Assembly (NCBI RefSeq): GCF_001431665.1
Contig: NZ_LLXV01000021.1
Span: 186,001 to 250,000, forward strand
From: Stenotrophomonas beteli
GTDB lineage: Bacteria; Pseudomonadota; Gammaproteobacteria; Xanthomonadales; Xanthomonadaceae
Direction of reading: 5' to 3'
DNA: 64,000 nt
The position numbers were made by a program, and so were the translations under genes. Below the pieces are notes generated by a model that searched no databases, was not told the origin of the DNA, and saw only the letters and a program-made list of their open reading frames with translations. Shown here one piece after another: positions 7,745 through 16,192 of this stretch. Each line of letters opens with the position of its first letter. Positions within the stretch are counted from its first letter, which is position 1.

Positions 7745-9937
7745 ATGCCCCTCCCATTCCGTAACCACCTGCCCCGCCGTGCGCTGCTGCCGGTGGCCCT
7801 GCTGTCGTCGCTGTCCCTGCTGGCCGCGCCCAGCGCGTTCGCTGCAGCCGAAGGGGCCGGCGACGCCAAGACCCTGGACCGCGTCAGCGTCCGCGCCGAG
7901 CAGTCGGCACCGCCGGCCAGTACCACGCGCCTGCCGATCACCCTGCAGGAAACACCGCAGTCGGCCACTGCGATCAGCCTCAAGCGCCTGCAGGACGAAT
8001 CGCTGTTCAGCATCAACGATGTGATGCGCACCGTGACCGGCGTCAGCGTGTCCTTCTATGACACCCAGCGTCCGCTGTACTACGCCCGTGGTTTCGCCAT
8101 CACCGATTTCCAGGTCGATGGCATCCCGACTTACAGCGGCTCGACCAACCAGGAATACGACACCGCCTTCTATGACCGCATCGAAGTGATCCGCGGTGCC
8201 AACGGCCTGCTCAGTGGCGCCGGCGTACCTTCGGCCACGGTGAATCTGCTGCGCAAGCGGCCAGGCAAGGAGTTCGATGCCTCGTTCGCGGTCAGCGCCG
8301 GCAGCTGGGACTACCGCCGCATGGAGGCCGATGTGACCGCGCCGCTGACCGATGATGGGCGCTTCCGCAGCCGCGTGGTCGCCGCCTACACCGATCGCGG
8401 GCTGTACTACGACCGCTACAAAGAGAACAAGATGGCCGGCATGGCGGTGCTGGAAGGTGATGTCACCGACAGCACCACGATCACCCTCGGCTACCAGAGC
8501 CAGGACAACAACCCGGTCGGCTCCACGTGGGGTACCGTGGCGTTCTTCGACAGCCAGGGCAACTTTGCCCACCTGGCGCGCTCGACCAACCTGTCGCCGA
8601 AGTGGAGCTACTGGAAGCGCGAGAGCAACACGGCCTTCGCCAATCTGGAGCAACGCCTGGGCGAAGACTGGTTGCTGAAGATCAACACCGCCTACACCCG
8701 CGGCAACGTGCAGAACGTGCGCGTGTACGGCACCGGCAATCCGGACCCGGTGAGCGGCTCGGGCATCTTCCTGCGCGCCGCCGCCGGCGATTCCAGGGAC
8801 ACCCGCCGCAACGTCGATGGCTACCTGACTGGAACCTTCCCGCTGTTCGGCCGCGACCACGACCTGACCGTCGGTGCCCAATGGTCGGACCTGGAAGGCA
8901 CCACCAATACCGTCGCGCTGAATTTCCCGCGTGACTGGGCTACCTGCGGGCGCGAGCGCTGCTACTACATCCCGAATGTCTTTGATTGGGACGGCGACAT
9001 TTCCGAGGTGACCTACACCCGCACCGGTGCACGGCGCGTGGCAAAGACCACCCAGAGCGGCATCTACCTGGCCACCCGCCTGCACCTGGCCGATCCGCTC
9101 TCGCTGATCGCCGGCGCGCGCCTGAGCCGCTGGCAGACCCTGAGCCGTTCCTACAACGCGGCCGGTGCGTATACCGGCACCAGCGGCGCCTACAAGGTCA
9201 GCGACGAAATCACCCCGTATGTGGGCCTGGTCTACGACATCACCCCGAATGTATCGGCCTACGCCAGCTACACCGAGATCTTCAATCCGCAGAACTACAA
9301 GGACCGCAACGAGAACCTGCTGGCGCCGGTGCAGGGTTCGAACCTGGAAGCGGGGATCAAGACCCAGTGGTTCGACGGCCGCCTGACCGCGAATGCGGCG
9401 GTGTTCGAGGCCAAGCAGGACAACTACGCCGTGCGCGACATGAGCGTGCCGGAGGGCAGCCTCAGTGATGGCAGCTCGGCCTACATCGGCATCAACGGCA
9501 CCAAGGCGCGGGGCTGGGAAATGGACGTCAACGGCGAAATCCTGCCGGGCTGGACGATCAATGCCGGCTACACCCACGTCAAGGTAACCCGCGCGGCCAC
9601 TGACCTGCTGTACGCCAACCCGCCCGAGGACCTGCTGCAGCTCAACACCCAGCTGCAGCTGCGCGGCGCCCTGGAACGCCTGAGCATCGGCGGCGGCGTG
9701 CAGTGGCAGAGCAAGGTACAGGGGTACAACATCGCCTACCCACTGGGCGGCACCGTAACGGTGAAGCAGCCCGCGTACTCGCTGGTCCAGTTCAACGCCA
9801 ACTACCGCATCAGCGACAACTGGACCGCGACGCTGAGCGTGCGCAACGCGCTGGACAAGACCTACTGGGCCAACCTGGACTACAACAACTTCGGCGAGCC
9901 GCGCTTCGTCTCGGCCAGCCTGCGCTGGAAGTTCTGA
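7745..9937 (+). CDS. TonB-dependent siderophore receptor (FpvA/FhuE-like)
   Basis: A 730-residue outer-membrane receptor with a signal peptide ending near 'APSAFAAAEG'. A plug domain covers roughly residues 60-170 ('RGFAITDFQVDGIPTYSG', 'YDRIEVIRGANGLLSG'), followed by a 22-strand beta-barrel ending in aromatic-terminated 'FVSASLRWKF', the usual outer-membrane C-terminus. 'LDRVSVRAE' at the mature N-terminus resembles a TonB box. The plug signature is that of ferric siderophore receptors; the ligand is not known. There is no extended N-terminal STN signalling domain, so it is a transporter without surface signalling. The ATG at 7745 gives the signal peptide. A strong terminator follows. Confidence 0.88.
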   Translation: MPLPFRNHLPRRALLPVALLSSLSLLAAPSAFAAAEGAGDAKTLDRVSVRAEQSAPPASTTRLPITLQETPQSATAISLKRLQDESLFSINDVMRTVTGVSVSFYDTQRPLYYARGFAITDFQVDGIPTYSGSTNQEYDTAFYDRIEVIRGANGLLSGAGVPSATVNLLRKRPGKEFDASFAVSAGSWDYRRMEADVTAPLTDDGRFRSRVVAAYTDRGLYYDRYKENKMAGMAVLEGDVTDSTTITLGYQSQDNNPVGSTWGTVAFFDSQGNFAHLARSTNLSPKWSYWKRESNTAFANLEQRLGEDWLLKINTAYTRGNVQNVRVYGTGNPDPVSGSGIFLRAAAGDSRDTRRNVDGYLTGTFPLFGRDHDLTVGAQWSDLEGTTNTVALNFPRDWATCGRERCYYIPNVFDWDGDISEVTYTRTGARRVAKTTQSGIYLATRLHLADPLSLIAGARLSRWQTLSRSYNAAGAYTGTSGAYKVSDEITPYVGLVYDITPNVSAYASYTEIFNPQNYKDRNENLLAPVQGSNLEAGIKTQWFDGRLTANAAVFEAKQDNYAVRDMSVPEGSLSDGSSAYIGINGTKARGWEMDVNGEILPGWTINAGYTHVKVTRAATDLLYANPPEDLLQLNTQLQLRGALERLSIGGGVQWQSKVQGYNIAYPLGGTVTVKQPAYSLVQFNANYRISDNWTATLSVRNALDKTYWANLDYNNFGEPRFVSASLRWKF

Positions 9938-9992
9938 GCCATCGCGAACCGGTGGGTGCCGACCGATGGTCGGCACACCCCCCACCCTGAAT

Positions 9993-10022
9993 GGGCCCGC
10001 CTCCGCGCGGGCCCTTCTTTTT
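9993..10022 (+). terminator. Terminator of the TonB receptor gene
   Basis: An 8-bp GC stem (GGGCCCGC with GCGGGCCC, 6-base loop) is followed by TTCTTTTTG. Confidence 0.85.
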
Positions 10023-10049
10023 GCTGCGCTGCGGGTTGCATCCCGCCTC

Positions 10050-10068
10050 ATAATTATGCCGTAATTAT
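10050..10068. promoter_or_regulatory. Perfect palindrome upstream of mdcA, candidate operator
   Basis: ATAATTA, then TGCCG, then TAATTAT: a perfect 7-bp inverted repeat in an otherwise GC-rich region, 25 bases before the mdcA start. The position suits repression of the operon, and the GntR-family gene at the end of the cluster is the natural candidate to bind it. Confidence 0.55.
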
Positions 10069-10093
10069 CTCAACGCCAATCGGAAGCCGGTCG

Positions 10094-11737
10094 ATGAACC
10101 CGAGCTGGGATACGTTGGAACGCAGCCGCCGGGCGCGCCTGGACCGCGCCGCGCCGTGGGCGCGCGGCCACCAGGTCGCGGCCGAAGACGTGCGCGAACT
10201 GCTGCATGCGCTGCTGGAACCGGGCGACAAAGTCTGCCTGGAAGGCAACAACCAGAAGCAGGCGGACTTCCTCGCCCAGACCCTTGCCGGCCTCGATCCC
10301 GCCCGCGTGCATGACCTGCACATGGTGCAATCGGTGCTGTCACTGCCCTCGCACCTGGATGTGTTCGAGCGCGGCATTGCCTCCAAACTGGACTTCTCGT
10401 TCTCCGGCCCGCAATCGGTGCGGCTGGCCAACCTGGTGGCCGAAGGCCGCATCCAGATCGGCGCCATCCACACCTACCTGGAGCTGTTCGGCCGCTACTT
10501 CATCGACCTGACCCCGCGCGTGGCGCTGGTGGCCGCACAGGCCGCAGACCGCCACGGCAACCTGTACACCGGGCCGAATACCGAAGACACGCCGGTGATC
10601 GTGGAGGCCACTGCGTTCCGCGGCGGCATTGTCATTGCCCAGGTCAACGAAATCGTCGATACCCTTCCCCGCGTCGATATCCCCGCCGACTGGGTCAACT
10701 TCGTGGTGCAGGCGCCGCGCCCGAACCACATCGAACCGCTGTTCACCCGCGACCCGGCGCAGATCTCCGAGATCCAGGTGCTGATGGCGATGATGGCGAT
10801 CAAGGGCATCTACGCCGAATACGGCGTCAACCGCCTCAACCACGGCATCGGCTTCGACACCGCCGCCATCGAACTGCTGCTGCCGACCTACGCTGAATCG
10901 CTGGGGCTGAAGGGAAAGATCTGCCAGCACTGGGCGCTCAATCCGCACCCAGCGCTGATACCGGCCATCGAATCAGGCTTTGTCAGATCGGTGCATTCCT
11001 TCGGCTCGGAACTGGGCATGGAACAGTACATCGCCGCCCGTAGTGATGTGTTCTTCACCGGCGCCGACGGCTCGATGCGCTCCAACCGCGCGTTCTCGCA
11101 GACCGCCGGCCTGTATGCCTGTGACATGTTCATCGGTTCCACCCTGCAGATCGACCTGCAGGGCAACAGTTCCACCGCCACGCGCGACCGCATCGCCGGC
11201 TTTGGCGGTGCACCGAACATGGGCTCGGATGCACGCGGCCGCCGCCACGCCAGCGACGCCTGGATCAAGGCTGGCCGGCAGGCCGCACGCCCCGGTGAAA
11301 TGCCGCGCGGGCGCAAGCTGGTGGTGCAGATGGTGGAAACCTTCCGTGAGCACATGGCACCGGCCTTCGTCGAGCGCCTGGATGCCTGGGAACTGGCCGA
11401 GCGTGCCGCCATGCCGCTGCCGCCGGTGATGATCTATGGCGACGATGTCAGCCATGTGCTCACCGAAGAAGGCATCGCCAACCTGCTGTTGTGCCGCACG
11501 CCGGAAGAACGCGAACAGGCGATCCGGGGCGTGGCCGGCTATACCGCCGTCGGCATGGGCCGTGACCGCGCAATGGTGGAAAACCTGCGCGACCGCGGCG
11601 TGATCCAGCGCCCGGACGACCTGGGTATCCACGTGCGTGATGCCAGCCGTGACCTGCTGGCCGCGCGCTCGGTGAAGGATCTGGTGCGCTGGTCCGGCGG
11701 GCTGTACGACCCACCCAAGCGCTTCCGCAACTGGTAA
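10094..11737 (+). CDS. mdcA: Malonate decarboxylase subunit alpha (malonate:ACP transferase)
   Basis: A 547-residue cytoplasmic subunit that exchanges acetate on the acyl carrier protein for malonate, starting the biotin-independent malonate decarboxylation cycle. It has the CoA-transferase-like fold, with 'LEGNNQKQADFLAQTL' near the start and 'GADGSMRSNRAFSQ' and 'GFGGAPNMGSDARGRRH' in the second half, all typical of MdcA. The ATG at 10094 has GGAAG seven bases upstream. It is the first gene of a tightly packed operon mdcACDEGBH with gaps of 10 bases or overlaps. Confidence 0.93.
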   Translation: MNPSWDTLERSRRARLDRAAPWARGHQVAAEDVRELLHALLEPGDKVCLEGNNQKQADFLAQTLAGLDPARVHDLHMVQSVLSLPSHLDVFERGIASKLDFSFSGPQSVRLANLVAEGRIQIGAIHTYLELFGRYFIDLTPRVALVAAQAADRHGNLYTGPNTEDTPVIVEATAFRGGIVIAQVNEIVDTLPRVDIPADWVNFVVQAPRPNHIEPLFTRDPAQISEIQVLMAMMAIKGIYAEYGVNRLNHGIGFDTAAIELLLPTYAESLGLKGKICQHWALNPHPALIPAIESGFVRSVHSFGSELGMEQYIAARSDVFFTGADGSMRSNRAFSQTAGLYACDMFIGSTLQIDLQGNSSTATRDRIAGFGGAPNMGSDARGRRHASDAWIKAGRQAARPGEMPRGRKLVVQMVETFREHMAPAFVERLDAWELAERAAMPLPPVMIYGDDVSHVLTEEGIANLLLCRTPEEREQAIRGVAGYTAVGMGRDRAMVENLRDRGVIQRPDDLGIHVRDASRDLLAARSVKDLVRWSGGLYDPPKRFRNW

Positions 11738-11747
11738 GGGACCGAGC

Positions 11748-12068
11748 ATGGAAACCCTCGATTATCGATTCGAAGGCCGCACCCCGGTGCAGTTCGCGCG
11801 CGATGCGGTGCTGGTCGGCGTGCTGGCCTCGGGCAATCTGGAAATCCTGCTGGAGCCGGCGGCGCTGGACGGCGCGATGACGGTGCGCATCGTCACCGCC
11901 GCACGCGGCTTCGGCACCATCTGGCAGGCGGTGATCGCCGACTTCGCCCGGCGCCACCCGCTGCGCGATGTGCGCGTGTCGATCAACGACGCAGGCGCCA
12001 CACCCGCGGTGGTCAGCCTGCGCCTGGACCAGGCGGTGGAAACCCTGCTGGCCGGGGGCACGCCATGA
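11748..12068 (+). CDS. mdcC: Malonate decarboxylase acyl carrier protein (delta subunit)
   Basis: A 106-residue acyl carrier protein. In this family a serine near residue 25-28 carries the 2'-(5''-phosphoribosyl)-3'-dephospho-CoA group; here it should be Ser28 in 'VGVLASGNLEIL'. It shuttles acetyl and malonyl groups between MdcA and the MdcDE decarboxylase. It starts 10 bases after mdcA and overlaps mdcD by four bases (ATGA), implying coupled translation. Confidence 0.92.
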   Translation: METLDYRFEGRTPVQFARDAVLVGVLASGNLEILLEPAALDGAMTVRIVTAARGFGTIWQAVIADFARRHPLRDVRVSINDAGATPAVVSLRLDQAVETLLAGGTP

Positions 12069-12973
12069 GTCACCTGCAGCGCCACAGCTATTACGAAGCC
12101 GACGCACGCGAGCGCATTGCCGGCCTGGTCGACGCCGGTTCGTTCCGCGAATTCCTTGGCCCGGCGCAGCGGATGATGAGCCCGCACCTGGTCCAACTCG
12201 AGCAGCCGGCCGCGTTTGACGACGGCATCGTGGTCGGCCAGGCCCTGCTGCGCGGCAAGCGGGTGCTGCTGGCCGCGCAGCAGGGCCACTTCATGGGCGG
12301 CGGCGTAGGCGAAGTCCACGGCGCCAAACTGACCGGACTGCTGCGCCACGCGGCGCGGACGCGCCCGGATGGCGTGCTGTTGCTGCTTGATACCGGCGGC
12401 GTACGCCTGCACGAGGCCAACGCCGGGTTGATCGCCATTTCCGAGATCATGCGTGCCACGCTGGATGCGCGCGCAGCCGGGGTGCCGGTGATCGCGCTGA
12501 TCGGCAGTGGCAACGGCGCGTTCGGCGGCATGGGGATCGTCGCCCGCTGCTGCACGACAGTGGTCATGTCCGAAGAAGGCCGGCTGTCGCTGTCCGGACC
12601 AGAAGTGATCGAGACGGTACGCGGCGTGGAGGAGTTCGACTCGCGCGACCGCGCGCTGGTATGGCGGGTGACGGGCGGCAAGCACCGCTATCTGATCGAC
12701 CAGGCCCAGGTGCTGGTACCCGACGCACTGCAGGCCTTCGCACAGGCCGCCTTCGATGCGCTGCTGGCCGACACCACCAGCGCCGACACCGGCACCGCCT
12801 TGAGCGCCCTGCAGGCGCGACACGCCGCACTGAAGGCGCGCGTGCAGGCCTGGGGCGACTGCAACGATGGCCTGCAGGTGTGGGCGCTGCAGGGCATCAC
12901 CGAACCCGAGCGCCTGCCACTGCTGGACACCGAGGCCTTCCTCGCCGCCACCACCGACCGGAGCCTGCCATGA
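12065..12973 (+). CDS. mdcD: Malonate decarboxylase subunit beta
   Basis: A 302-residue carboxyltransferase-fold subunit which, with MdcE, decarboxylates malonyl-ACP to acetyl-ACP. It shows the crotonase-like 'LDTGGVRLHEANAGL' and 'GSGNGAFGGMGIVA' oxyanion-hole region and 'SLSGPEVIETVRG'. It overlaps mdcC and mdcE by four bases each. There is no membrane segment, so the enzyme is the soluble Pseudomonas/Klebsiella type rather than the sodium-pumping Malonomonas type. Confidence 0.92.
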   Translation: MSHLQRHSYYEADARERIAGLVDAGSFREFLGPAQRMMSPHLVQLEQPAAFDDGIVVGQALLRGKRVLLAAQQGHFMGGGVGEVHGAKLTGLLRHAARTRPDGVLLLLDTGGVRLHEANAGLIAISEIMRATLDARAAGVPVIALIGSGNGAFGGMGIVARCCTTVVMSEEGRLSLSGPEVIETVRGVEEFDSRDRALVWRVTGGKHRYLIDQAQVLVPDALQAFAQAAFDALLADTTSADTGTALSALQARHAALKARVQAWGDCNDGLQVWALQGITEPERLPLLDTEAFLAATTDRSLP

Positions 12974-13680
12974 ACGCCGCGTTGCAGCCCCTGCTCGATG
13001 CCCTGTTCCCGCGCGGGCATGCCATCGCGGTGAGCGACTCGGTGCTGTCCGGCACGGCGACCACCGACGACGGCCCGGTGACGGTGATCGGTACCACCGA
13101 CCGCGTCGAGGTCGGCGTCGATCACGCCTTGGCGCTGGCCGAATCCGTGCTGGCCAGCACCGCAGCGCATCCGCAGCGGCCGATCGTGATGCTGGCCGAC
13201 ACCGCTGGCCAGCGCCTGGCACGCCGCGATGAACTGCTGGGCATCAACGGCTACTTCGCCCACCTCGCGCAGAGCCTGGATCTGGCGCGTCGCCGTGGCG
13301 CGCGACTGGTCACTCTGGTCTACGGCGAATCGGTCAGTGGCGGTTTCCTGTCCTTTGGCCTGATGGCCGACGACATTCACGCCCTGCCCGACGCGCAGGT
13401 GCGGGTGATGGACCTGCGCGCAATGGCGCGGGTGACCAAGCAGCCGCTGGAGAAACTGCAGGCGCTCAGCCAGAGCTCACCGGTGTTCGCACCGGGCGTG
13501 GCCAACTACGTAGCCATGGGCGCAGTGGAATCGCTCTGGGACGGCGACCTTGCCCTGCATCTGCTGCAGGCCCTGCGCATGCCCACCGCAGGCGACGTGC
13601 GCGCGGCGCTGGGTGCACAGCGTGGCGGTCGTGCGCTGGCGGCGGAGGTGGCCGATGCCGTGGCCCGCGGCGATGCCTGA
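12970..13680 (+). CDS. mdcE: Malonate decarboxylase subunit gamma
   Basis: A 236-residue partner of MdcD with the same fold; it contains 'DTAGQRLARRDELLGINGYF' and 'GESVSGGFLSFGLMADDI'. It starts four bases inside mdcD. Its last 26 bases overlap mdcG. Confidence 0.9.
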   Translation: MNAALQPLLDALFPRGHAIAVSDSVLSGTATTDDGPVTVIGTTDRVEVGVDHALALAESVLASTAAHPQRPIVMLADTAGQRLARRDELLGINGYFAHLAQSLDLARRRGARLVTLVYGESVSGGFLSFGLMADDIHALPDAQVRVMDLRAMARVTKQPLEKLQALSQSSPVFAPGVANYVAMGAVESLWDGDLALHLLQALRMPTAGDVRAALGAQRGGRALAAEVADAVARGDA

Positions 13681-14314
13681 GCGGCCCGCCCGCCACACGC
13701 TGGTCTGGATGTCGGCCCACGCCGACTGGCGCGCCGACGTGGCCGCGCAGGAACCACGCCTCGCGGCCTGGTTCGCGCAGGGCCTGCCCGCGATGGTGGC
13801 GCGTGGTGCCGTGGATGATCCCGACCCGCGCCTGCGTCTGGGCGTGCCGCTGCCGCCGGACGAGGGCAAACTGCGCCTCGCTCTGCGTGTGCCGCTGCAG
13901 GATGTGCAGCGCCTGCAACCGCCGCCGACACTGGACGCGCTACTCACCGCCGGTGTCCCGAGCGATTGGCAGCATGCACTGCACACGCTGGCGCGTATCG
14001 CACCGGCACGCGTGTTCGGTGCCTTCGCCTGGCAGCATCTGAGCAGGTTGCGCTATGTGCATCCGCGCTCGGACATCGATCTGCTGTGGCAGGTGCAGAC
14101 CCGCGCCCAGGCCGACGCGCTTGCCGCAGGCCTGAACGCCTGGGAGCACGCGCACGCCCGTCGCGTCGATGGTGAACTGTGCCTGCCGGATGGTGGCGCG
14201 GTGAACTGGCGCGAATACGCCGGCGGCAGCCGCCAGGTGCTGGTGAAGCGCCTGGACGGCGCGGCGCTGGAAGCCCGCGAGCGCGTGTTCGTGGCAACCG
14301 GAGTGGCGGCGTGA
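13655..14314 (+). CDS. mdcG: Malonate decarboxylase holo-ACP synthase (phosphoribosyl-dephospho-CoA transferase)
   Basis: A 219-residue enzyme that transfers the phosphoribosyl-dephospho-CoA prosthetic group to apo-MdcC. 'RVFGAFAWQHLSRLRYVH' followed by 'RSDIDLLW' resembles the nucleotidyltransferase-like core of MdcG. Two starts are possible. The ATG at 13655 has GGAGG six bases upstream; the ATG at 13673, just before the mdcE stop, has no Shine-Dalgarno. I use 13655, which means a 26-base overlap with mdcE. Confidence 0.85.
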   Translation: MPWPAAMPERPARHTLVWMSAHADWRADVAAQEPRLAAWFAQGLPAMVARGAVDDPDPRLRLGVPLPPDEGKLRLALRVPLQDVQRLQPPPTLDALLTAGVPSDWQHALHTLARIAPARVFGAFAWQHLSRLRYVHPRSDIDLLWQVQTRAQADALAAGLNAWEHAHARRVDGELCLPDGGAVNWREYAGGSRQVLVKRLDGAALEARERVFVATGVAA

Positions 14315-15171
14315 GCGCCGTCGTCGTCCAGCCCCGTCCGCCCGGCGCACCTGCGCACGACAGCGCGCGACTGGGCCGCCTGGCCATCGCCAGCCTGCAT
14401 GCCGAACTGGCACTGGCCCCCAAGCCGGGGCTGGTGACGCCGTTCGATACGGGCAGCCATGACGACATGGATGCCGGCACGTTCCTGCGCAGCCTGCTCG
14501 CCCTGCGCCACTCCTTCACCACGATTGCGCAGGCCGGTGCCGCCGACGCACCGTTCGCGCAGCTGCGCGCGCACGGCCTCGCTGCCGAAACCGCGATGCT
14601 GCGCGCCACCGGGGGCATCAACACCCATCGTGGTGCAATCTTCAGCCTCGGCCTGCTGGTGGCCGCCGCTGCACGCTGCCGACGCCAGCACGGCCAAAGC
14701 GTTCCTGCCGCACAAGTGTGCCTGGGCGTGCAGCACTGGGCCGGCGATTTCGCCCATGCCCCGCTGGATACGCAGAGCCCGGGGCAGCGCGCACGATTGC
14801 AGCATGGCGTGCCGGGCGTGCGCGAACAGGCGGCGGCCGGTTACCCGGTGCTGCGCGAACTGGGCGTGCCCACCCTGCGCCATGCCCTGAACGAAGGCCT
14901 GCCGCGCGATGCGGCACTGTGCCAGACCCTGATGCAGCTGGTCGCGCACATCGACGACCTCAACCTGCTGCACCGTGGCGGCACCGATGGCCTGCACTGG
15001 GCCCAGCAGCAGGCGCGCGGTTTCCTGCGCGGCGGTGGTGCTTTCGCATCGGGCTGGCAAGCACGACTTCGCGGCATCGGTGAGCGCTTCGTCGCGCGCC
15101 GCCTCAGCCCGGGCGGCAGTGCCGACCTGCTTGCCTGCAGCTGGTTCCTGCTGCAGCAGGAGGCCGCATGA
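14311..15171 (+). CDS. mdcB: Triphosphoribosyl-dephospho-CoA synthase
   Basis: A 286-residue CitG/MdcB enzyme that makes the prosthetic-group precursor from ATP and dephospho-CoA. Signature stretches are 'LALAPKPGLVTPFDTGSHDD', 'TGGINTHRGAIFSLGLL' and 'HIDDLNLLHRGG'. It begins with GTG (14311) in a GTGA overlap with mdcG, and GGAG lies seven bases upstream, so a non-ATG start is well supported. Confidence 0.9.
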   Translation: MSAVVVQPRPPGAPAHDSARLGRLAIASLHAELALAPKPGLVTPFDTGSHDDMDAGTFLRSLLALRHSFTTIAQAGAADAPFAQLRAHGLAAETAMLRATGGINTHRGAIFSLGLLVAAAARCRRQHGQSVPAAQVCLGVQHWAGDFAHAPLDTQSPGQRARLQHGVPGVREQAAAGYPVLRELGVPTLRHALNEGLPRDAALCQTLMQLVAHIDDLNLLHRGGTDGLHWAQQQARGFLRGGGAFASGWQARLRGIGERFVARRLSPGGSADLLACSWFLLQQEAA

Positions 15172-16088
15172 GCCTTGCCCTGCTCTGTCCCGGGCAAGGC
15201 GCGCAGCACGCGGCGATGTTCGAGCGCGTGCGCGATCTGCCTGCCGCGCACGATGTACTGCGGGCGGCGAGCACGGTGCTCGGCCGCGATGTGGCCGCAG
15301 CGGCGGCTGACCCTGCACGCTTTGACAACGCACTGGCACAACCATTGCTGTGTGCGGCCACCCTCGCGCACTGGCAGGGACTGCGCGAGGCGCTGCCTGT
15401 GCCGGTGCTGGTCGCCGGATACAGCATTGGCGAACTGGCCGCGCATGCCATCGCCGGCACGTTCAATGCGGATACCTGCCTGGCTCTGGCCGCCCGGCGC
15501 GCGCAGCTGATGGACGCCGCCCGTCCCGCCGATACCGGACTACAGGCGGTGCTTGGGTTGGATCGCATCACGCTGCACGCACTCTGCGACGCGCACGGCA
15601 CCTTCGTGGCGATTGCCAATGGCCATGATCATTTCATCGTTGGCGGTGCGCTGGCCTCCCTGCAGGCCCTGGCCGACGCGGCGCGCGCACAGGGCGCGGA
15701 GGTCCGGGTGCTGCCGGTGCATGTCCCCGCGCACACGCCGCTGCTGGCAGCGGCGGTCGCACCGTTTGCCGCCGCACTCGATGCTGCCCCGCTGCAGGCC
15801 CCGCGCCTGCCGCTGCTGGCCGGTATCGATGCACGACCCGTGCGTGATCGCGCGGCAGCGGTGCACACCCTGTCGGCACAGCTGGCGCAGTCCATCGAAT
15901 GGGCGCAGGTGATGCGCCAGGCCTTCGAGCGTGGCGCACGGGTGTTCCTGCAGTTGGGCCCGGGCAGCGCGCTGGCGCGCATGGTCGCGCCGTCCTATCC
16001 GTGCTGCGAGGTGCGCGCAGTGGAAGAGTTCCAGAGCCTTGAAGGTGCCGCGGCATGGGCACGCCGCGCGCTGGAGCGGCTGCGGTAA
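15168..16088 (+). CDS. mdcH: Malonate decarboxylase epsilon subunit (malonyl-CoA:ACP transacylase)
   Basis: A 306-residue FabD-like acyltransferase that loads malonyl onto MdcC to prime the enzyme. 'LLCPGQGAQHAAMFERV' at the N-terminus is the acyltransferase start motif. The nucleophile is the serine of 'GYSIGELAAHAIAG'; the usual GHSxGE is GYSIGE here, as in other MdcH proteins. The catalytic histidine lies in 'VPAHTPLLAAAV'. It overlaps mdcB by four bases and is the last enzyme gene before the transporter. Confidence 0.9.
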   Translation: MSLALLCPGQGAQHAAMFERVRDLPAAHDVLRAASTVLGRDVAAAAADPARFDNALAQPLLCAATLAHWQGLREALPVPVLVAGYSIGELAAHAIAGTFNADTCLALAARRAQLMDAARPADTGLQAVLGLDRITLHALCDAHGTFVAIANGHDHFIVGGALASLQALADAARAQGAEVRVLPVHVPAHTPLLAAAVAPFAAALDAAPLQAPRLPLLAGIDARPVRDRAAAVHTLSAQLAQSIEWAQVMRQAFERGARVFLQLGPGSALARMVAPSYPCCEVRAVEEFQSLEGAAAWARRALERLR

Positions 16089-16192
16089 CGGGTTCGAGCA
16101 GTGCGTATCACGCAACACGCCGTACGTCGCCTTACCCCGGGATGGCGGGTCTCCATCCGTGCTGTACGTGAGCCACGTGTCTGGGAGGGCGC

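Noticed and set aside
7622-10051. Very long open frame antisense to the TonB receptor gene
   Set aside because: The receptor gene on the plus strand has a signal peptide, plug and barrel signature; the antisense frame is Ala/Arg/Gly/Val-rich with no motif.
13673-14314. mdcG start at the ATG next to the mdcE stop
   Set aside because: It lacks a Shine-Dalgarno sequence; ATG 13655 has GGAGG at ideal spacing and was preferred.
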